Assembly: GCA_030066245.1 (NCBI GenBank)
Contig: JASJBY010000122.1
Location: 1 to 12,652 of the forward strand
DNA from: Gammaproteobacteria bacterium
Lineage (GTDB): Bacteria > Pseudomonadota > Gammaproteobacteria > JAABTG01
Reading direction: 5' to 3'
Length of the DNA stretch: 12,652 nt
The position numbers were made by a program, and so were the translations under genes. Numbering within the stretch: the stretch's first letter is position 1; every line of letters starts with the position of its first letter. This document shows positions 6,867 through 12,652 of the stretch, in pieces. The notes beneath the pieces are model-generated. The model was not told the origin of the DNA. It was given only the letters and a program-made list of their open reading frames with translations, and ran no database searches.

Positions 6867-9079
6867 TACCGCTGGCTGACGCGCTGGCCCTGCCCGAGAG
6901 CCAGGTCGGCGGCAAGGCACTTCGTCTATCTGAGCTGCAGCGAGCGGGCTTTCGGGTCCCACCAGGCTTCTGTCTCCCCGTCGCCTGCTACGAACGATTT
7001 GTGAAAAAGAACGAGCTCGATGTGAAGATCGGCATGGAGCTTGGCCGCAAACCGCTCTCCTCGATGCGCTGGGAGGAGCTGTGGGATACGGCGCTTCGGA
7101 TTCGTTCACCGTTTCTGGGGGGCAAGATACCCGCACCCGTGACGGCGGCTGCGCGGCGGGTGATACGGGAATTGGGTCCGGAGCAGCCTCTGGCCGTCCG
7201 CTCCTCAGCGCCCGGGGAAGACCACGGGCAGATGTCCTTCGCCGGCCTGCACGAATCCGTTGTCGGCGTGCGCGGAACGGACGCTCTGCTGGATGCGCTC
7301 CGCCTCGTCTGGGCCTCGCTGTGGTCCGATGCGGCGCTTCTCTATCGCACGGAGCTCGGGCTTGCCCCTGCCCACAGCAGGATGGCCGTGGTGGTCCAGG
7401 CCGTGGTCGAAGACGGACCATCCGGGGTCGGCTTCAGTCACGACCCGCGCGGCGGGGTCGAACCCAATGCCATCGTCGAGTGCGTACCCGGGTCCTGTGC
7501 GGATCTGGTCGACGGTGCCGTGGAACCCGATCGTTGGGTTCTGGAGCCGACCGACGGACACGTGCTCGAATACCGGCGGTCCCGAGAACGGGCGGCCGTT
7601 GCCCCGCTGCTCGACGATGCCGACCTCGCAGCTGTGTGGGCCATGCTCAGAGAGGCCGTGTCGCTGCTTGGACGACCTGCCGACGTAGAATGGACGGGAC
7701 GAGGCGAACGCCTGACCTGTCTGCAACTTCGACCGATAACCACCCGCCCTCCTCCAGCCGAGGATCCGCGGTCCTGGTACTTGAGCCTTCGCCCGGGCGA
7801 GAAACGCCTCAAACAGCTGGCAGAGCACGTGGCCCTGCGCCGTATGCCGGAGCTCGAACGCCTTGGCCAGAGGCTCGCGTCTGAGGACCTGGCCTGTTTG
7901 AAGGACGAAGCGCTGGCGGCAGCCATTGAGGAGCGAGCAACGGCCGTAGACCAATGGAAACGCATTTACTGGGATGAGTTCATCCCGCTCGCCCACGGCG
8001 TGAGACAGCTGGGCCGCTACTACAACGATGCCGTACGCCCCGCGGACCCCTATGAGTTTGTGGGGTTGTTGAAAGGTCAGGATATGGTCGCCATGCAGCG
8101 CAACCGCCTGAACTTCAGACTGGCGGCGCTGATCAGGAAACACCCCCGGATACGACAGACGCTTGAGTCGATAGGCGGTGGCACCGAGATCGAGGCTGTC
8201 GAGGCGGCGCTTTCACCCATTCCCGAGGCCGCCGAGTTCGCTGACGGTCTGGGCACGCAGCTCCGACCATACATGGATGTGGCTTACGCCGGCGAGCGCC
8301 TGGCAACCCGGCTCGACGTTCTCGTCAGCATGCTCTTGCAGCTGGCCGACGCTGACAAGCCTGAGCACGACCCAGGACCTGGAGAAAAAGACATCGTGGC
8401 TCGCCTGGAACAACGGCTGCTGGACGCCGTAAGCCCCGAGCGCAGGGAAGAAGCCATGCATATGCTTCAAATCGGGCGTTTGAGCTGGCGGCTGCGCGAC
8501 GACGACAACGTTCTCGTCGGCAGGCTGGAAAGCCAGCTTCTTCGCGCGTTGCAGGTCGGCGCCGAGCGGCTGCGTGTGCACGGCCGACTGCCGAACTACC
8601 CGGTTCCGGGTGCGGAGGATACCAGGACCATAGTCCAGGCCCTGCGGCAGGGCGGTTCCGAGCCAGTATCCCTGACAGGGCCCGCGCCACCTGCAGCCGC
8701 GGTCGCATCAACGGCAGGACGCCCACGTCAGCTCGTGGGCCAGCCCGCGTCGCCGGGGCTCGCGAGCGGCCGGGTGAGGCTGGTTCGCACCGCCGACGAC
8801 CTGAAGCGCTTCCGTATTGGCGAGGTGTTGGTGTGCCTGGCTATCGAGCCGACCATGACACAGCTCGTCCCCCTGGCCTGTGCCATCATCGAGCGTCGTG
8901 GCGGCATGCTCATCCACGGCGCCATCATCGCCCGTGAGCTCGGCATACCTTGCGTGAACGGAATAGACGATCTGCTGGGGCGCCTGGAGGACGGCGATTC
9001 CGTAATCGTCGACGGTCACCTCGGCCTTGTGACGGTCGGACCACCGGACTTTGCTCTTGAGGGGGTGGCCTTACCCTGA
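6842..9079 (+). CDS. PEP/pyruvate-binding phosphotransferase (PEP synthase / rifampin phosphotransferase-like)
   Basis: A 745-residue dikinase-type enzyme. The N-terminal ATP-grasp region (about 20-300) opens with QVGGKALRLSELQRAGFRVP (21-40) and has the nucleotide-binding LAVRSSAPGEDHGQMSFAG (117-135), VVVQAVVEDGPSGVGFSHDP (183-202) and DVEWTGRGERLTCLQLRP (281-298). A long helical middle follows (about 310-640). The C-terminal mobile phospho-histidine domain (about 655-735) carries RRGGMLIHGAIIARELGIP (685-703), with His692 as the phosphorylated residue. The PEP/pyruvate TIM barrel of PEP synthase and PPDK is absent. The order ATP-grasp, middle domain, His domain is that of rifampin phosphotransferases and related enzymes, which move a phosphate from ATP through the histidine to a substrate. 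Rifampicin as the substrate is not shown. The ATG start overlaps the flavin-protein gene by 25 bp and has a poor ribosome site, consistent with coupling. Confidence 0.85.
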   Translation: MGAQARWLIPLADALALPESQVGGKALRLSELQRAGFRVPPGFCLPVACYERFVKKNELDVKIGMELGRKPLSSMRWEELWDTALRIRSPFLGGKIPAPVTAAARRVIRELGPEQPLAVRSSAPGEDHGQMSFAGLHESVVGVRGTDALLDALRLVWASLWSDAALLYRTELGLAPAHSRMAVVVQAVVEDGPSGVGFSHDPRGGVEPNAIVECVPGSCADLVDGAVEPDRWVLEPTDGHVLEYRRSRERAAVAPLLDDADLAAVWAMLREAVSLLGRPADVEWTGRGERLTCLQLRPITTRPPPAEDPRSWYLSLRPGEKRLKQLAEHVALRRMPELERLGQRLASEDLACLKDEALAAAIEERATAVDQWKRIYWDEFIPLAHGVRQLGRYYNDAVRPADPYEFVGLLKGQDMVAMQRNRLNFRLAALIRKHPRIRQTLESIGGGTEIEAVEAALSPIPEAAEFADGLGTQLRPYMDVAYAGERLATRLDVLVSMLLQLADADKPEHDPGPGEKDIVARLEQRLLDAVSPERREEAMHMLQIGRLSWRLRDDDNVLVGRLESQLLRALQVGAERLRVHGRLPNYPVPGAEDTRTIVQALRQGGSEPVSLTGPAPPAAAVASTAGRPRQLVGQPASPGLASGRVRLVRTADDLKRFRIGEVLVCLAIEPTMTQLVPLACAIIERRGGMLIHGAIIARELGIPCVNGIDDLLGRLEDGDSVIVDGHLGLVTVGPPDFALEGVALP

Positions 9080-9113
9080 CGCGCGGGGAAACGGGAACGA
9101 GCTGATGCCGGCG

Positions 9114-10805
9114 CTACAAGGCCGAGTGCCGCAACTGACACGTCAGCTGATCTTGAGCAACCAACAACGAATAATCCGCCGGGCGACGCTCTCTCAGGGA
9201 GCGCTTACGGCGCTTGTCGGCAAGGCCCTCCGCAGCCACACAAGCGCTCAGGCTAGAGAGGTTGTCCGAGCGCTGCGGCGTGGCCCGCTCCGTCTCACCC
9301 GGCAACGCGGTTGGAAACAGATCTTCTTCGCGCAGCACGATGCGCTCCGTGGATGGCCCATCCACAGGCAACGGTATGGGCAGATCCGGCTCGATGCCGA
9401 CCAGCTGCACGCCGCGTCCGGACGGCCGGTAGTAGCGTGCGGCCGTGTACATCTCGAGCACTGCGGCGGAGCCACGCCAAGGACGGGCCGTCTGCACCGT
9501 ACCTTTGCCGAATGTCCGCTCCCCTGCAACCAGGCTGCGCCCATGGTCCTGGAGAGCACCAGCCAGCATCTCCGCCGCACTGGCCGTGGCCGCGTTCACC
9601 AGTGTAACCAGGGGCACCTCGGTCCACTGTCGGTGCCGTGTGCGCAGGCGCCGGGCATTCTCAGGCGCTTCCACGTTCTTTATCTGCAACACAACCTCCC
9701 CCGGAGGCAGGAAGAGATCCGCAACGCATGCAGCCTGATCCATAAGCCCGCCGGAGTTGTTTCGCAAGTCCAGCACAATGCCGTTCAGCGCCGGCTTGAG
9801 AACTCGACGCAGACCACGACCTGCCTCCGCGCAGGTGTTCCCGTCGACGAAGCTGTCGATTCTCAGGTAGCCGAACTCCCAGCCCCGATCGACAAAGACC
9901 GACGCATACACGTTCTTCACGTTCACCTGTCCGCGGACGACCATGAAGGTCTTCAGCTGGTCCTGCCGTTTCACCGTGACGGACACGCCCAGTCCCTCGG
10001 GACCGCGCAGCTTACCAACGACCGAGGCAGGCGGTAGATCGGTGACGAGTTCCCCGTCCACGGCCAACACGATGTCCTGGACGCGGAGACCCGAACGGTC
10101 AGCAGGCCCGTCACGTACAACGTTGGTAACGATGACCGCCTCGCCGACGCCCTGGACCGACGCTCCAATTCCGGTGTAGGTCGGCGAGCTTTCGTTGCTG
10201 CTGCCGCGCTTCACCGGTCGACCAGCCATGGAGCCGCGAATCAAGTCGGTGGGCACCAGCTTCGAGTGGGCATCGCCGACGCTCAGGTAGCCGTTGATGG
10301 CCGCAGCCGCAAAATCCTCTCGGCGCTCAGGATCTACGATTTCTGCCAGCAGCCAACGCCGGACGGCCGAGAAGTCAACGGGGTTTGCCCGGCTGACCGG
10401 ATAATGCGCCCGCCACTGGAGAATCGCCTGCGTGCGTTCCCGAAGCAGGACGAGAGCGTTTCCTTCGTCCAGAAAGCGTTTCCCCCGCATCTTGGCGACG
10501 GTCAGGCCGGAAAAACGCTTGACCGTGCGCGCTCGGCCATTCGCTTCAGCCGACGCCACGGCCGGCAACAGGCGCAGCTGGCTGCCACGCGCATCCAGCA
10601 CCCGCTGCACGGCAGCAACACAGGAGACGAAGGCCAGCTCGGATTGATGACAGCGTCGGGTGGTCAGTCGCTCGTCGAGAAACTCGAAGGTAAGGCCAGT
10701 ATCCTGCCAAGAACTCGCAGCTACGGCATCCTCCTGTTTCGCCTCGGCAAACGCTGCGGTTGAATACAGCAGGACTGCGGTCGCTATAATCAGCTTCATT
10801 TCCAT
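9114..10805 (-). CDS. S41-family carboxyl-terminal processing protease with PDZ domain, exported
   Basis: A 563-residue tail-specific protease. A signal peptide is visible, MEMKLIIATAVLLYSTAAFAEA, with likely cleavage after AFA. A PDZ domain covers about 210-280 (YTGIGASVQGVGEAVIVTNV, then GLRVQDIVLAVDG). The S41 peptidase core follows: FGYLRIDSF (311-319), IVLDLRNNSGG (343-353), and the Ser-Lys dyad, Ser409 in NAATASAAEML and Lys434 in GERTFGKGTVQ. A Cys- and Arg-rich extension of about 70 residues ends the protein (KRRKRSLRERR near 531-541). ATG 10805 is chosen, with AGGG 5 nt upstream; the next ATG (10799) is also possible. The frame upstream to 10871 would destroy the signal peptide. Family members cut periplasmic or membrane proteins near their C-termini. 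It runs convergent to the PEP-synthase-like gene, and the phosphatidylserine-decarboxylase-like gene lies upstream on the same strand. Confidence 0.92.
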   Translation of the reverse strand: MEMKLIIATAVLLYSTAAFAEAKQEDAVAASSWQDTGLTFEFLDERLTTRRCHQSELAFVSCVAAVQRVLDARGSQLRLLPAVASAEANGRARTVKRFSGLTVAKMRGKRFLDEGNALVLLRERTQAILQWRAHYPVSRANPVDFSAVRRWLLAEIVDPERREDFAAAAINGYLSVGDAHSKLVPTDLIRGSMAGRPVKRGSSNESSPTYTGIGASVQGVGEAVIVTNVVRDGPADRSGLRVQDIVLAVDGELVTDLPPASVVGKLRGPEGLGVSVTVKRQDQLKTFMVVRGQVNVKNVYASVFVDRGWEFGYLRIDSFVDGNTCAEAGRGLRRVLKPALNGIVLDLRNNSGGLMDQAACVADLFLPPGEVVLQIKNVEAPENARRLRTRHRQWTEVPLVTLVNAATASAAEMLAGALQDHGRSLVAGERTFGKGTVQTARPWRGSAAVLEMYTAARYYRPSGRGVQLVGIEPDLPIPLPVDGPSTERIVLREEDLFPTALPGETERATPQRSDNLSSLSACVAAEGLADKRRKRSLRERRPADYSLLVAQDQLTCQLRHSAL

Positions 10806-11109
10806 CACTACCCTGTCAATGGCCTGACTGACACCAAAGGAACCTCGGCCCCCGTAACCTGGTTGAACCACGAACGCCGCGGCGCCGCAGGTACTGAATC
10901 AGCCGCCAGTTGCCAGCGGACGAAGCTCGTGCCGACTGCGTCCTTCGCTGCAATTCGCGGCGTGCGCCGATAACCACCAGCCTCCGGCGCACACGGGCGA
11001 ACACCGCATGCCCTCAGCTTTCCTCGACGAAGCATCGTAGACCGTCGCGTTGCCCGAATCTACCCGCTTCGTGCGCGGGAACTGCGCGCTCAAGTCGCCG
11101 GGGCATGCC
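10806..11109. other. 304-bp gap without a convincing gene
   Basis: This lies between the decarboxylase-like gene stop and the protease start, both on the minus strand. Short open frames exist in several frames here, but none has a good ribosome site, and their translations are Arg/Ala/Gly-rich without recognisable domains. I see no strong hairpin with a T-run. The protease promoter should be here, but no convincing -35/-10 pair stands out. Confidence 0.5.
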
Positions 11110-12594
11110 CTAACGGTCGCCTGTGCCGGTTGCACCCGCAGATCTACCCTGCGCAGCAGCTTGCCGCTCTGGGGGATCCGCCCTGCCCATGTTGAGGACA
11201 GCAATTTGGTTACCCAAACGCGTCTGTACCGCGCTTGTGGTCAACCCCTTGGAGAACAGGATGACGATCAAGGAGCCGCCGTAATAGAAGTTGCCGAGGC
11301 GGGTGTAGCCGCGCTTCACCGCGCTCCCAGGTACGAGACGGTCGTCAAGCACCACCGAGCCGACGGTACCAAGCCCGACGGGAACCATCGCCACGTAGCC
11401 GACCGACCTCCTGACCGGTACTGCACTGGCGTAGCGGACTTCGATGACAATGACCGCCCGCTGAAAGGCCTGGAACTGGCTGAAGTCCGTGCCGGGACGA
11501 CCGACATTCCGGTCCAACGGCACCCAGTTCGCAAAATCGCTGTACCCGTAGGTACCGTCGGGAACCAGCTTGGCATGCATCACGGTACCATTCACGGGAG
11601 CATGAAAATGGTGGTAGGTATTGGGCATGAGGACGCAGGACAGGCCTGTGCCTCCAACGAATCTGGCCGCGATGTCTTCGTCGACTCCGCGCAGCAGCTC
11701 GCCGACGGTTATGGGGACGCGCTTGATATCCAGAACGGTGCCCTTCTGGAGCGGATTCTCGATATATTTTCGCTCGCTCGCGCCGTGCGCCCCATCCGTG
11801 ATTACTTGAACCAGAGGGTTCATGATGCAATCCGTGGGGGAGACAACGATGTAATCCCGTTCCGGGTAGGTGCTCATGGGCATAGTGGCCGGGCGACTCG
11901 GAATCACTTCCCGCTCGGCATCGACTTTCAGCCTGCGTGCGAAGAAGGCGTTCCACGACGGGTAGTCGCTGGCCTGGCCACGCTGGTAGTCCTCGATTTC
12001 AATGCGGGGATCCTTGATCCATTCCTGCAGATGCGCACGGGATGCCGGACTGTTCAGGTAGGCACCACGCTGCACGGTGAAATCGCGCATGAACTGCAGA
12101 CCGACATTGCGGGGATGCCTGCCCTGAACGAAATCAACGCCCGCCTCATTGCGGTAGTAGAACCACACGAACTCGAGGAAGTAGGCAAGACCATTGTCCT
12201 GGCCGGCTTCAATGCGGGGCAGAAATGTGCACCACTCGCTGAAGTGATTCAGCATTTTGTCCAGAAGCTCCCTGGCGTTCCCGGAACGCCAGGGGTTTTC
12301 ACCGCTATGGCCGCTGTCGTAGCCCGGCGGCAGCGCCGTCAGTCCCCTTGCCACCTTGCTCAGGGCATCTGGCACCGCCGGATTCGTGAAGTACTCGATG
12401 ATGAGATAGCTAAGGGAACTGGCGCAGGGAGAGGTGCGAACCCGGGACAGCAAACGAGCGATTTCGGGAGTAACCTGCGCGCCGGGTTTCCCGTGAACGT
12501 GAGCGGCGTCCTCCGCCACTGACGACACTGCTGCGAGCAACGTAAGACTTGATGCCAGGGCAACAGCACTTGCCCGAAGTCTCCTGGAACGCAT
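11110..12594 (-). CDS. Exported phosphatidylserine decarboxylase-like protein with PSDC-like N-terminal region (PsiD-like)
   Basis: A 494-residue protein. The N-terminus, MRSRRLRASAVALASSLTLL, is a signal peptide with likely cleavage after SSVA near residue 27. Residues 107-205 (FSEWCTFLPRIE, YFLEFVWFYYRNEAG, FMRDFTVQRGAYLNS, HLQEWIKDP) resemble the PSDC domain that precedes the catalytic domain in PsiD-type decarboxylases. The PSD domain starts at PSWNAFFARRL (212-222), then YIVVSPTDC with Asp255, MPNTYHHFHAPVNG with the YHxxH motif (327-331), and the C-terminal NFYYGGSLIVILF with Ser441. That Asp/His/Ser set matches PSD enzymes. Ser441 sits where the chain self-cleaves to form the pyruvoyl group. 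The substrate could be phosphatidylserine or a free amino acid, since PsiD decarboxylates tryptophan. Export is unusual for this family. ATG 12594 is fixed by GAAGGAG 6 nt upstream. The S41 protease gene lies downstream. Confidence 0.85.
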   Translation of the reverse strand: MRSRRLRASAVALASSLTLLAAVSSVAEDAAHVHGKPGAQVTPEIARLLSRVRTSPCASSLSYLIIEYFTNPAVPDALSKVARGLTALPPGYDSGHSGENPWRSGNARELLDKMLNHFSEWCTFLPRIEAGQDNGLAYFLEFVWFYYRNEAGVDFVQGRHPRNVGLQFMRDFTVQRGAYLNSPASRAHLQEWIKDPRIEIEDYQRGQASDYPSWNAFFARRLKVDAEREVIPSRPATMPMSTYPERDYIVVSPTDCIMNPLVQVITDGAHGASERKYIENPLQKGTVLDIKRVPITVGELLRGVDEDIAARFVGGTGLSCVLMPNTYHHFHAPVNGTVMHAKLVPDGTYGYSDFANWVPLDRNVGRPGTDFSQFQAFQRAVIVIEVRYASAVPVRRSVGYVAMVPVGLGTVGSVVLDDRLVPGSAVKRGYTRLGNFYYGGSLIVILFSKGLTTSAVQTRLGNQIAVLNMGRADPPERQAAAQGRSAGATGTGDR

Positions 12595-12600
12595 TGCTGA

Positions 12601-12607
12601 CTCCTTC
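12601..12607 (-). promoter_or_regulatory. Strong ribosome binding site of the decarboxylase-like gene
   Basis: GAAGGAG on the minus strand lies 6 nt before ATG 12594. It excludes the in-frame upstream start at 12630 and leaves an intact signal peptide. The remaining bases to the window end are upstream leader with no further feature seen. Confidence 0.8.
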
Positions 12608-12652
12608 GGCGGCAGACGGCTCGGCACCAAACCGGTTGACGTTGCCTGCGGC

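Noticed and set aside
9051..10037. Plus-strand open frame of 328 codons overlapping the end of the phosphotransferase gene
   Set aside because: It is antisense to the S41 protease, whose PDZ and Ser-Lys motifs are unambiguous. The product is rich in Arg, His and Gln without domain features.
10808..11035. Minus-strand 75-codon frame in the gap before the protease
   Set aside because: It has no ribosome site and no recognisable domain. Competing frames of similar length overlap it, so coding is not supported.
11050..12522. Plus-strand open frame of 490 codons
   Set aside because: It mirrors the decarboxylase-like gene on the opposite strand, which has a signal peptide, a strong ribosome site and all catalytic residues. 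The plus-strand product has no recognised motif.

Overview
The window is a high-GC bacterial chromosome segment, most likely from Pseudomonadota and perhaps a gammaproteobacterium. That placement rests on gene content and base composition only. Seven full-length protein genes, one gene cut by the left edge and two small unknown genes are supported. I saw no tRNA, rRNA, CRISPR array, insertion sequence or integrase.

Left third (1-3946): this looks like a selenoneine (sen) biosynthesis locus. On the minus strand, an EgtB-like selenoneine synthase gene (senA) is followed 36 bp later by senC. SenC is a fusion of an FAD/NAD(P)H pyridine nucleotide-disulfide oxidoreductase to a SelD-type selenophosphate synthetase, and its C-terminus runs off the left edge. 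Divergently on the plus strand lies senB, a GT-B glycosyltransferase of the selenosugar synthase family. From published work on sen clusters, the expected pathway is as follows. SenC activates selenide to selenophosphate. SenB transfers selenium onto a UDP-sugar to give a selenosugar. SenA joins the selenosugar to hercynine oxidatively, and after C-Se bond cleavage selenoneine results. No EgtD (hercynine-forming) gene is in the window.

Middle (4108-9079): a COQ8/ADCK-like ABC1 kinase gene on the plus strand converges on a minus-strand pair of small, translationally coupled genes of unknown function. Their upstream region also carries a plus-strand pair: a pyridoxamine-5'-phosphate-oxidase-like flavin protein, overlapping by 25 bp a 745-aa PEP-synthase/rifampin-phosphotransferase-like phosphotransfer enzyme. 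Two clean inverted repeats sit in this 212-bp divergent gap.

Right third (9114-12594): two minus-strand genes for exported proteins. One is a phosphatidylserine-decarboxylase-like enzyme with a signal peptide and a PSDC-like N-terminal region, resembling PsiD. The other is an S41 carboxyl-terminal processing protease with a PDZ domain. A 304-bp stretch with no convincing gene separates them.

The standout is the sen locus, with its oxidoreductase-SelD fusion and divergent layout. The exported PsiD-like decarboxylase and the flavin-protein/phosphotransferase pair are the next most interesting.
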